Positions 52,858 through 64,000 of a stretch of 64,000 nucleotides of DNA are shown here, piece after piece. A program made the position numbers and the translations under genes. The stretch comes from Hymenolepis diminuta (taxonomy: Eukaryota > Platyhelminthes > Cestoda > Cyclophyllidea > Hymenolepididae): the NCBI GenBank assembly GCA_900708905.1, contig CAADRB010000016.1, positions 2,218,380 through 2,282,379 on the forward strand. The letters run 5' to 3'. How positions within the stretch are numbered: position 1 is the stretch's first letter; each line of letters begins with the position of its first letter. The notes below the pieces were generated by a model, which worked only from the letters and a program-made list of their open reading frames with translations, did no database searches and was not told the origin of the DNA.

Positions 52858-55800
52858 TGGTTAAGTTCAACCTGCGTTTGCTCATCCTTAAAGTGATCCT
52901 TATTAGACTACGGGAAAGTTCGTCTTGCTCGTTTCTGCTGTAGTCACATCAAGCTAGCAGGTAAATATCATTGAACCTTATTTAAACCACCTATAATTAA
53001 ACAATCGGTCAATAAACACTTGAGATCATGGGTTAAATCAAGGTTAAAAGTTGAGTTTTGTATCGTGAGCTTCTAATCGGGCAACTGTTGTTCAAGTCGA
53101 ATACAAAATGGAGAGAACGGACCTTAAATTCTATGCTTTGTCCACCCCTCTCCTTCATCAATTATTGTGCTTACTCTTTACCAATGGGAGACACTTTTTG
53201 GCAATGAAAAACTGGGAAAAACTTCTGCTCCCCTTAAGTAATGATTAATAAATAATTTATTGATAATACTAGTGTTAGATATTGGTTACCTAACCTAAAC
53301 AATGAAATAGAATTTAAGAGAATTGAACAACACAGAGAATATATAGAATTGTAATATAGAACACCGGAATGAATTGATGGTACTATAAATCGAGATACAC
53401 GGATCAAAAGGCTTAGTGATTCATACCCACATGTAGTTATGTAGAGAATAGAATAGGAGAAGGCCAATAAGAATTCGTACACAAGATAACCTATTTTTGA
53501 TAAATTTGAATGCAGGAAAGGAGTTCGGGTATACGGAATATGGGAATTCATGTAAGGAAGACGTAGGACTAATTGTGACGATAAAAGAAAACAAAGGGAC
53601 ATATGATAATTGAAGTAAATTAATCAGAAATAAATGGAAAAATAGCGTTCAAAATAATAGAGATTCAAATTAATTTACGCTGACCTTGATCAGGTAAATT
53701 AAAGGAAAGATATTGGTAATATACCAATTTAGTGATCGAACTGAATACATTTTTCTATTATCGTCTTTCTTATTTCTTTGACGCTGTTGGTAACCAACTT
53801 GAATTTAATTGCACATTACTGCGCTTTACAACTACATATAGAGAGTCTCAATCCTCAATGTGAACTTAACCTTCACTGCGGGACCATCATGGTGGGGTCG
53901 TTAAGTTGCAATCCTCTACAGGGTTCTCAACATCCTGTGATCTATTTTACTGCTTTTAATATACCGTCTTTGAACGATAACGGCACGATACGTACCATCT
54001 CCCATGACTCATGAACCTACCACGGCTACGTCACTTTGGCTCTTCTCTCTTTTCTCTCCTTTGGGGAGGTTCCTCCTGCTTCTTGTGGTAAAGATTTGTA
54101 GTAAAAAAGGTTTATAACTTTGTTAATAGCTGGGAAATGAAATAAGAAATCTAGTTGCTTACTATTCTAAACAGAGATTGAGGCAAAGATTCCTCCTCTG
54201 TCTTAATTAACACATTGTAAGATGACTAAATTAAATTAAACTATTTACTGTATACACTTTTGGCAAGCTACCGACAAAGAAGGAGTTCTCGGGGGTTACG
54301 CCATTTTTGTGCGAGCTAGAAATGTCACATGCAATACCGAAAGACATATTCCCTACTGATTGAGAATTAAAAGCTTCATATTGGGTAGAAAGTGAATGTT
54401 GTGCTTTGAACAAGAAGCAGTTGGGAATTCTCTTTCAAGGCAACGTGGATTAAATAGTGTACTGGCTTTAAACTTGAACTACTGAGACACCGAGATAATC
54501 AATACACTAAAAAATCAATTTGAATTTTATTTAAGTTTATCAAGTTTTTTGACAAGGGAAGAAGTACCTTAACTTTGTCACTCTTAATTTTCTAAGTTGC
54601 TGCACATTTGAAAAGGGATAGTTAAATCCCTTGTTCAGTTGTGTGTTCTAAGCTACTTAAACCCCTATTCAACAGAGAATAGATATCGCATTCCATTGTT
54701 AGAGAGGAAAACTGATGAAAATAAGTCAGATTGAAAGTAAATAGATCCATGCCAATCTTCTTAGAATACATATCTTTAATAAAATGCTCGACATCAAGCC
54801 GGAAAAAAAGAGTTCCCTAGTACAACCATTATTTCCTGAAAAATTGTGTACTAAGGGAAGGTACTAATTATCGCATATACTGGAAAAATATTCAGTATCA
54901 CTTGCACTGTCCCGAACTGTATGACCTCGTTTCAATATTTACAATGTAATTTTGGTTAGTTGCGATATATGCTTATCCGAACACCCTTCCAAGTTGATAT
55001 ATTTATCTTCCCCTTTTTTTGTCATCTCTAAATTGTTAAATATTATTTCATATTTCTCAATCAAAAAAGTGAAGTTCTGAACGGGCACTTTATGTCTGAC
55101 TCAATGCTGACATTGACACTACCATTAATACGCATAATATTAGGGTTTCAAAGGAAGGTTAATAACACACTCCCGATTATTACAGGGGTTTATAACAATG
55201 TCAGGCTACATTCGAAAGAAAGCATGGGGTCGTAGGAAAATCCAAGGATTCTTAATTTACTAAATGTATTTAAAAATGCAAGGGAAGAAGGATAATGTAT
55301 ATGGGCGAAAAGTATATAAAGTGAGATTGTAAGATCTAATTACGAGTAATCAGCAAATAGGGGCAAAATAAAGCAAATACATGAGAAAATCTGAAATAAA
55401 TTAACACTTTGCCAAATCCTAGGCAGGTGAACTCAGCTGCATAAATCAATGACAACAAATTTCACATTTAATGCAGGCCTTGTTACTATGCTCAACACAG
55501 TAGCATTTGCAATTAACTCTACTCCGTTTGAGCAGGTCTGCATCACTTTGGTCATGTCGGGTGTCATATCTATATAGTGGGAAATGGCCCCCATTCTGCA
55601 TTAAAACAAATGAAATAGTAGCAAATTTGTGAAATTGTTTAAAGCATTAAAATATTTATTTATAATTTTGAACTTTTAAATAAAACAAAAGATTCAGCAA
55701 GTCGTCCTCTTTATATTGAAAATAAATTCTTTATGCCGCCGGACAAAATAAAATTTTCTATTTCTCCTAGAAGGTCTGCAATATTTGGCTTCTAATCATA

Positions 55801-57155
55801 GAACTTGGAATGATTATGCGCCCAACTGTCACATGCCGATTAATTGCCAATCTCACTATGCCCAGAGTAAATAAAGAGGTACGTTATGTTAAGTTACAAA
55901 AGAGTAGTGGAGGGAGGGGATCTATTTACATAGTTTAGGCAAATAACTGAAAATAAAAGTGAACTTTCTAGGAGGGACTCCGTGCCTTGAGCATTGGAGT
56001 GGATATTAAATTCATGTCGGTTCTGGGGACCGTCGAAATTCCATGACTGACATTTCATTGGCATAAGCATAATATTAGTGAAGATTAAACTGCAAGATAT
56101 TCTACTCAGGGGCTTGTTCGAGTCAGCTTCATCAGAGAATGAAATAATCATGTTTAATACGATTACTTAATAATTTTTAATAAAAAAATTCAAAACCAAA
56201 TTACTTAACATGATTAAAGCATCAGTATGCATTGCGCAATATCTAAGCAAGTAAATATTTTGGGAATCAATGATACTACTTATTTCCATCTATTTATCTT
56301 ATTAGACAGTTGAAATAAACAAAAAGTTATTTATATAGTAGATTTTATCCAAACATAAACATTATATTTTCTGTTTCAAACTAAAATTTAAAATAACTTT
56401 ATTTTACAATTGTAGCTGATAAATGACTTTTATTAAAATTATTATTAGCAATTTAGATTGAAATAACAAAGGTTGCCTATCAGGAGCCTATTTGTCTGCT
56501 TTTATCCTTTCACTCTCACAAAAATGAAAAAGTTATGAGACTGTTGTAAAATAAATGTTCATTTAAAAATCAGGAAGAAATTTAAATAAAATTAACTTAA
56601 TGTCATTGGTGACGAAATTTTAGTCACGATGAACTTTTGTTTCACCAAGAAATGTCGCCACCTCTAATGACTTGACTACTTTGTACACACCCACCTATTC
56701 CTATTTTGGATAAACCTAAAATTTGAAAAAAAGAATAATCAATAAATGTATCTGTTCATCGAATAGTTTTCCTCTACTATTGTAAAATTGGGACTACTGC
56801 TAAGTGGCACAGCAGTCTTAACTTCATGTGAAGCCTAAAACACGTTATCACATTGAAAGCAAAATTTGATTCAAGTCACATAATTAAAAAATGATATTTT
56901 TATTTAAAATACGAGCTGCTGACTTTGTCAAATTCGTTTCCAACACGTCGTTTAAAAGGCTGTATTTTTTAATTCAATGAAAGGAACTAATGCTGTGAAA
57001 GCACCTGATTATTACTACGTTAAAAAGAAACATGGCTAAAAATCTACCCAGCTTTCAATTATGCGCGATTCCTATTCGCCATGAATGTATTTCAAATAGA
57101 TATATCCACAATTTTGTTGTGTTAATTCGGTAATTCCAGCGTGATGTATATGTGA
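51050..57155. other. Gene-poor stretch, no supported gene
   Basis: The longest frame (122 codons, minus, 53234-53602) is Ser/Leu/Tyr/Ile-rich because the plus strand there is purine-rich; no family resemblance. A compound microsatellite is listed separately. Confidence 0.5.
52798..52850. repeat. Compound microsatellite (TA)n(GA)n
   Basis: About 14 TA units (52798-52825) run directly into about 12-13 GA units (52826-52850). Confidence 0.97.
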
Positions 57156-57390
57156 GGTTCACAACACTAACAAGGCTGATTGAATCACGTGTACTAGAAC
57201 TCTCCGGGAAGTGCGGTATGTAACCGGTCGCGTAGAGAACAGGTGCGGCGTGTGTGCAGAGACCTCCTCAGCCAATCAGCCATCAAGATCCCTCCAGCCT
57301 AGCTAATTTGGGAGTAAAGCGATAATAGAGGATAATAGTCTGCCAGAGACTATTTGGACTGCTTAGGAGGATTACTTAGGTGTAGCAAAA
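57156..57390 (+). repeat. Inverted-repeat family, left copy
   Basis: Begins GGTTCACAACACTAACAAGG and ends TTAGGTGTAGCAAAA. It matches the complement of 58460-58801 almost perfectly over its first 125 bp and at roughly 80-85% near the other end. About 107 bp in the middle are missing relative to the right copy. Confidence 0.9.
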
Positions 57391-58459
57391 CGACTTATTA
57401 GTTTAATTCCGCTATATAAATATATACGCACATAAAATATGTTGGATAGTTTAAGAATATCCCATTTTAACTAAAATCTCATTATTCAGATGTTTACGTA
57501 AATAGGGAAAGTTTTTTTCAAAGTCGATGATATTTGCTTAATCTGAAAGCATTATATATCTGAAGCAAAATATGTGCTTTATATTTATATTTATCTTTAT
57601 ATTTTCATTTGTTCGCCGACTTAAAGTACCCTGCATATTTATGACAATGATTAGTTATTTATTTAATAATTTAATAGATGGATATACATCCATATATTTG
57701 AGTCCGCAAAATAAAGTGCATCGGTAGAATGCATTTGCAACAACTTGTCCGAATAGTTATGGTTGTAGCATTGAAGGTTACCAAAATGGGCTTCTTTTTC
57801 AGCATTGCCCCATCTCTATGCAATTGTAGAAAGTAATTATTACTAAAAATGTTATTTCACTTTTACTTAACATATAACAGTGAGCTTAATTAGGCTTTAC
57901 AAGGTGATATATTTGACAGAAAATTTATCACAGCAATGTTTTTTGTAATTTTAAATTTATTTGCATCTCGAAAGTGAATTATTGCAATAAATTTTGCTTC
58001 AATATTCATTAAATATTCAAATTGCCCCTTTCATTTTTTAACATATTTGATCATTATTGTGAGTTACAAATTCTACCTCACAAAAATTGATTTTGAGTGT
58101 CATTAAATTCATTTCTGTTAGCACATCAATTTCAAACTAAGAACTATTAACTCATCTGCTCAAAGTACGTTTTATGTTTAATAAGGGAGCAAATCAAGTT
58201 TAAGTTATTACAATTTAATTATGTATTTGTTTATTATACGACTTTGTTCTGGGAGTACAGTTAGAAAAAATTCATACTTTCAATGATTGCATGAAGAAAA
58301 TATCGTGCATTAAAAATTTTCCTTTGACTGATGTCTGGTTCAAAATCTCATGATTATCTCATTTGGCCCCTTCTTGGCTTTTTCATAAACTTCATAGGAT
58401 TTTAAATACATCTTAGTGGGATGACCTTAATCTGTAGCGGATGCTACACCAATAACTCT

Positions 58460-58801
58460 TTTTGCTACACCTAAGTGATCCTCCTAAGCAGTCCGAATAG
58501 CCTCTAGCAGAGTCCTCTATTACCAATTCACGCCCAAATTAGCTAAGCTATGCCCAAAGTGATAAGAACGAGAAAGATGCTGGGTGGAGAGAGTTTATTG
58601 CTCACTTCGTTGTTCTTGTGAGTCAAAAGCTTAGTCATTAAGTACAAAACCACGTTAGACTGGAGGGATCTTGACTCCTGATTGGCTGAGGAGGTCTCTG
58701 CACACACGCCGCACCTGTTCTCTACGCGACCGGTTACATACCGCACTTCCCGGAGAGTTCTAGTACACGTGATTCAATCAGCCTTGTTAGCGTTGTGAAC
58801 C
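58460..58801 (-). repeat. Inverted-repeat family, right copy (longer)
   Basis: 342-bp copy in opposite orientation about 1.07 kb from the left copy. Read on the minus strand it contains an AATAAA (AGCAATAAACTCTC) and an incidental 67-codon frame. The lack of target duplication or a tRNA-like promoter leaves the class open: solo LTR, foldback/MITE or SINE-like. Confidence 0.88.
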
Positions 58802-61800
58802 CCACAAATCCCTGATTTACACCAACATTCGTTTTCCAATTGTAATTTTATAATCTTCGAAAGATATTTACGTTTGAATAAATTTAAAGTACAAATTATA
58901 GACTTTATTTTATAGATAAACAAATATATAATCCTTGAAGTGAGGCAGAAAATAAAACCTTTCATAAATCATTGAGTGTAAGAGCACCCGAATGCGGATT
59001 CTGATGAATCGATAATAGAATATTAATAAATTCGAAATTCACTATAATACTTCGCAATACAACCAGCAACTGATGGAAAAATGTATGATTAATACAATTG
59101 TTTACTTGTAATGAGGTTTGTTATGAATGAAATCTTGGAAACTGTTCCACATAGTATCTTTTCTTTTCTATTTCAACCAATCGCGATTTTCCAAAGCTAA
59201 CTCCATTTCAGAATAATCAGCCGGTCAGTTAGATCTGAAGCTGCTTCCTGATGCTTTTTGAGAACTTGAAGTCATATTCTGATGAACACTTGACAGTAAT
59301 GCAAAATGAGACCTTAAACAATGTTTTCGATGATGAGGAACTGGTGAAGTAGAAAGCGAAAATCGCCATCATTTCTTTGGTTTAAATTAACATCCCATTT
59401 GGTATTTTTAATTTCACTTGATTGTGGGCACCTTGTGGGTTAAATAAGTCAAAATTATGTAAAATCTTCAATCATTAAACAATATATTTTGTATTTTATA
59501 ATCAAGATTCCCCATATAATTTTCAAACAGCCAACTTTATGAACATCTTAATTTAAAAATAATATTTATATTTAAAGAGAACAAATATAAAGGTTTAAGT
59601 GTGCGACAATTAAAGTGTTGAACGCACTTAATTCACCAGTGACATGCGAGGGGATTACAACCTCAAGTATGTCAAGTAAGAAATAGTTAATTGAGAGTAA
59701 ACTTTTGTGTCCCATAGAGTCAACATCAACTTTTATATATTGTTTAAAACGAAGCTAATTATTTAACCTGAAAGATGAAGAAAGCCACATACTTACCGAC
59801 AAATACTAAGAAATCAGCGTCAAATCTCCACATTATTTTGACATTTAGTCATCACTTGAAATTCTAGACCCATGTTTTAGAATTTGTCTGTTAATTCATG
59901 TCCCTGTTCCATCTTGGTGTCTACAGTAACGAATGAACTCACCATAAAGACGGGGTCAGCCACGTTGCCAATATCTGTTCAGTTTTACAATATCATCCAT
60001 CACTTCACAATTGAGAGAAAAATTGAAAAGAATAATAATTATAAATAAACAGTCTGTTAAGCATGACTGAATTTTATTAAATGTCGATTATTAGATCGGC
60101 AACCGTCTATTGCGTCAAAAGCGAAGTGATAACAAGGGGCATGAAGTCGTGGATATATCACATCTATCGTGTTTTCAAAATTAAATTTCATATAAAATAT
60201 TCTCTTAAATAAATTAAGTGTTCATGAGAGTTAATAAAAAAAACGTCCAGATCTATTTATATTTTATAAGAAAGTTGGTCTAATTTATTGGAGTGGTAGT
60301 TTTGTTGCCCAAGGGTAAATAAACTACGTAGGCAAATGTTATTTATCTAATGATTCTTCTTAATAATTTTGCGTTTTAAAATAACACATGATAAAATTTA
60401 ATTAACTTTCAAATTGTAAAGAAGATAAAACTGATAAAAGGAGATCAAATTTCAATAAAATTCCGTTTTCAGTTGGTTTAAACACCGAAGAAATTTTGAT
60501 TGTGATCTTCATGTATCTTCATGCGATTCTTTCGATATTTCGTTTTCGACTTACAGAATAGCTTTACTTAACACGATTCTATTTTCACCGAACCCACCTA
60601 GAAACTAATTGGCAAAGAAGCCAATTCCATAAAGTAGAACTTTATTTATGAAGTGAACTTATTGAAGATATGACGAACCATATGAACTGCATAAACTTAT
60701 AGCATTTTGTCCAGCATTGAGGATAACGTCCCCAAACAAAAATAAATCGCATTTATAATATTATATATTCTATCCAGGCATAACTAAATCTTTGGGTTAA
60801 AATTTGTGCAAAGGCTCAAAAATCTGAAAAATTAAACATGTTAACAAACAACGAACACTTTATGCATTATCTTTGGGAAGGTAAAGCAAGTGGCGTTATT
60901 TTTCACAAGGAACAAGCACTTGAAAGAGAGCAATATCAAAACCCTTCCAGAAATGGGTTAATGAAATGGGATTGCGTGGAAGTAGGAAATAGTGTTCGGA
61001 GAATTAAATTCGTCTTTAGTGACTGCCCACTCTGATTCATAGGTTCACCTTGTTTCTCTAAGTATTGCGCATCTATTAACTCATAAGAACCGAATTCACC
61101 TCTCTATCCTCTTTCATATTAAATTACTATCTATCCTTGTTTTAAAACTTAGTATGTTCTACGATAGGAGCGTCATCACGACTCAAGCCTTTGATAGTGA
61201 CAAATTAGTGCATGCTATCTTCTCCTGTCGAACGGTTGAAACTGGTTTGAGAGACGCAGAATTAAGAAATGCAGACAAGTGCAATTCTTGACTGTTAAAC
61301 ATCAAAGCTTAGCTTTAACTGAACGCATATTCATAAAGTCTCTATTCATGAGGACCTCGAGAAAAAAGTAATAACAACCAAAACTAGGGATTTGCGGTAA
61401 TCGTAGTTTTCAGAACTAAGATCCCTAAATACCACTGTGTATGTGTGCATAAGCACAAATTATTCCATTGGCTTAACTTATATAACTTTAAAATAACTTT
61501 ATAAATTATGAATTATATTATAACTAAAGTATGAGGAAGATGATCTGAAATTACGTCTACCTTATAACCTGACTAAAAAATTACTGTCATTGGCCCGCAC
61601 GAACTATTTGGAAGAACAGACTAGCAATTGAGGTATCCAATTTTTCCTGATTATTCTCCGATCTCTACCCTTTAACCTCTGAGCAAACAGAATACGGAAG
61701 GAAGACTAGACATTGAAGAACAGCGCTTATTAGGATTACCATAAGTCCTCAAGCGAATAACATAATTTGTAGCTCTGGTTAGTCTTAATCACTTATATGA

Positions 61801-62369
61801 TTTCTCTGAATCGGTCTTCCCTCGATTTCCAATTGATTTATTTATTGTAACTGTCTCTTTTCCTTGTGTTATTGTGCTTTGATGATAACGAAATATTAGG
61901 TTATAGTCCGCACCGTATCTTGACCAGTATGCAAAGTATTTTCTTAGACCATGCAAATGAAGAGTGATTTCGGATAATGCTCAGTGATTCATCTTTAAAA
62001 ATGAAGTATTTCTACTAGATGGTACTTGTGTGAATGAAAGTTAGCGTAAAACGGCATGGGCGTTGATGGGGAGGTAGTTAAAGTGCTCGTCCATGAAGGG
62101 CGTGGTTGAGGCCTCGAAGTCTATTGATTTACACCCAGTAGGGGGATTGCTAAGAGCGCAAGTCATAATGAATGCTAGAATATTTTCCACATATTACGAA
62201 ATCAACGGATTGTAGCACATTTCGCAATTATATACTGCAATATTCTTAGAACTATTATCATAGATCAGCTGAAACTTATGGCCGTTAACTAATAAATGAG
62301 GGTTTTATCAACTTATTCTATAACGAATGGAAGTTCTTAGTTATTCAACATTATTTTATTTTATTTTAG
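58802..62369. other. No supported gene
   Basis: Two short open segments with less biased composition were seen (59250-59351 ending FDDEELVK-stop, and 60838-61035), but neither has convincing splice boundaries or family resemblance. Confidence 0.5.
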
Positions 62370-62464
62370 TGTGATTTGGAAAATTGATCTCATTGTGGCA
62401 TTGGAATCATCATCTCCATACAATGATCAGTTGGTTTTGTTATTGGGATTGATAAAACTTCTGG
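62370..62464 (+). CDS. Candidate internal exon, unknown gene
   Basis: 95 bp between an excellent acceptor (TTATTTTATTTTAG) and a consensus GTGAGT donor. The phase-2 entry frame is open and reads VIWKIDLIVALESSSPYNDQ followed by a Leu-rich stretch, leaving in phase 1. Both splice sites and the peptide look real, but no family is recognised. Downstream phase-1 continuations exist after acceptor-like sites near 62540 and 62680; I cannot choose between them. Confidence 0.35.
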
Positions 62465-63449
62465 GTGAGTGAGAGGAAATAAGTTAAATAATAAATCAAT
62501 GAGAAATTAATTTGTCGTTTGATAAAGTCGTTTAAATCCAGAAACCTATTACGCAGCCCATACCGTCACAAAGAGCCCAGATCACTTACCAATTCTCTAT
62601 TATTGCAACTTAATGATTTGAATCTGAGGGCTAACGTATATGTTCGTGTCTGAAATATTCATTCTTTATGAAACAGCCCATTTAATTCTGTGGTTAGTCA
62701 TGCCACCTCGAGTTATTTGTGTCTTCTCATGACCAAGAGATGAAACCGGCGGTGATCTCAAATGTTGAAGAGTTAATGCCTCTTGTACTTTAAACATGTT
62801 GAGAATGTTTAGTAAATTAATCACATTATAACATTTGAATTTATTCCGTAATAATGTGCCTCCTGACATGGTACTCGACAATGTACTTATTGCAATAGCA
62901 TTCGAAACCAGATATCTTACCCAAAGATTGAAAGAAGATGCATTTTTAAATGCTTTAAACTAGCTGAATTAGTCATGGCTGAATATATTATACGCTGGCA
63001 TTCATATTAATACGCGGATGAGGTTGTGACGTTGTTTCAAATTCCTAATTAGGCTTTTCTCAAAAAAATTGGGCTTTTATTGCAATGGAAATACTCTTTC
63101 ACATTAAAGTGAGAAGTAAACCGAATTGCTGGCTGATCAGGAACTCAGTTTAATTGGCAGAATACGCGGTGATGCTGCATTAATGCTGTTTTAATGTGGA
63201 ATGTGTTTCCCGAACACCTTTGGGGTAAAAATGCATATTTGATCAATCGACAAGAGCAAGTGAAAAAAAATTTAATAGTCTCCATCATCATCAATAAACA
63301 TATTGTAATAAACAAATATAATAATATATATTAAATATAATACGATAATTACTTATTTAACCTGAGTGACCACAGCTTGCAGTGCTCAAAATCTTACCAT
63401 CCCCTTTTTCAATCTATGCAAAATCCTTAAGACATTAAACTCCACTCAC
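62465..63449. other. Ambiguous region with several open segments
   Basis: Two overlapping plus-strand frames (62535-62620) and one minus-strand frame (62666-62881) look less random than the surroundings, but exon boundaries cannot be fixed from sequence alone. Confidence 0.35.
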
Positions 63450-63497
63450 CTCTGCCGCCTTTCAATCGCTTCGCTATTCTTGCCTACCTGGTCCTGG
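63450..63497 (-). CDS. Candidate internal exon on the minus strand, unknown gene
   Basis: 48 bp between CATTTTACAG and GTGAGT on the minus strand, entering and leaving in phase 2, reading QDQVGKNSEAIERRQ, a charged helix-like peptide. Its gene would enter from beyond 64000. A phase-compatible but poorly bounded continuation (R-SPPVSSLGHEKTQITRGG, stop at 62666-62668) lies at about 62760. Confidence 0.33.
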
Positions 63498-64000
63498 CTG
63501 TAAAATGACATAAGTGGATCAAAGTGGCATGATCAACTATTCAGCCGATTCAGCTGATCACAGACGGAACACGCAGTAGATTTAGGTGATCAATAAGGTG
63601 GGAATATCAGAGATGAGACACTCAAACACTGAGAAATCGAATAACAAGAGTTAGGTATTGAAGCGCTCGGATATTAGAAGGTTATTGGAAGTCTCAGTGA
63701 GAAAGGAGAAATATGATTTATCTGTGTTTTAAAAATTGAAATGAAGTTGAAATTTTAATTCACTGAGGGTCTCTCCCGACGCATTTTTCCATCCCATGCT
63801 TGACCTTTTTCTTATTACGCATATTCAACTGGCATCTCTTGAATACAACTTGCTGAAATAAGCTTCTGCTTATTTATTCTAATATCATTCTATAAGGAAA
63901 AAATTATTGAAAATTTTTCCCGACTAATTTAAATGGAAATCTTGTCAAATTCATCATTCCATCATCCATTTGACGCGAACTAAAATACCTCAAGATAGAG
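63498..64000. other. Window edge, nothing further seen
   Basis: No additional exon supported in the last 500 bp. Confidence 0.5.

Overview
The window is AT-rich animal nuclear DNA with spliced genes, very short introns beside long ones, long gene-poor stretches and decayed transposon copies. The short introns (37, 48, 72 and 75 bp in one gene, with longer introns toward its 3' side) and a secreted-protein gene built from short phase-1 exons both resemble parasitic flatworms (Neodermata: trematodes or tapeworms). That assignment is an inference from gene architecture, not from a species-specific sequence.

Layout. 1-15.8 kb is mostly featureless, with a possible 3'-terminal exon plus poly(A) signal near 4.3 kb and a possible signal-peptide first exon at 12.7 kb. 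A dead mariner transposon with readable terminal inverted repeats lies at 15.81-17.07 kb. 21.68-29.42 kb (minus strand) holds a complete 11-exon ubiquitin-specific protease of the USP16/USP45 type, which I traced exon by exon. 33.61-34.93 kb (plus) holds a two-exon, highly divergent actin-related protein. 42.0-49.7 kb (plus) holds a gene that has not been annotated in anything available to me: a signal-peptide exon followed by six short exons that all begin and end in phase 1 and a tiny terminal exon whose stop codon lies inside the AATAAA poly(A) signal. This is micro-exon gene (MEG) architecture. Its introns carry several diverged internal duplications, possible extra or decayed micro-exons, an alternative short ending at 42.8 kb, a perfect palindrome made of two AP-1-like sites, and a possible alternative last exon at 50.9 kb. 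57.16-58.80 kb is a foldback made of two inverted copies of one repeat family. At 62.4-63.5 kb there are two exon-like segments on opposite strands, suggesting one or two genes that continue past the window.

Function. The USP is expected to remove ubiquitin in the nucleus or cytoplasm (histone H2A for USP16, ERCC1 for USP45 in vertebrates). The actin-like protein has lost several nucleotide-contacting residues and the DNase-I-loop region. The MEG-like product should be a small secreted, acidic, possibly variable protein. I see no sign that these three genes act together; they look like unlinked neighbours in a gene-poor region.
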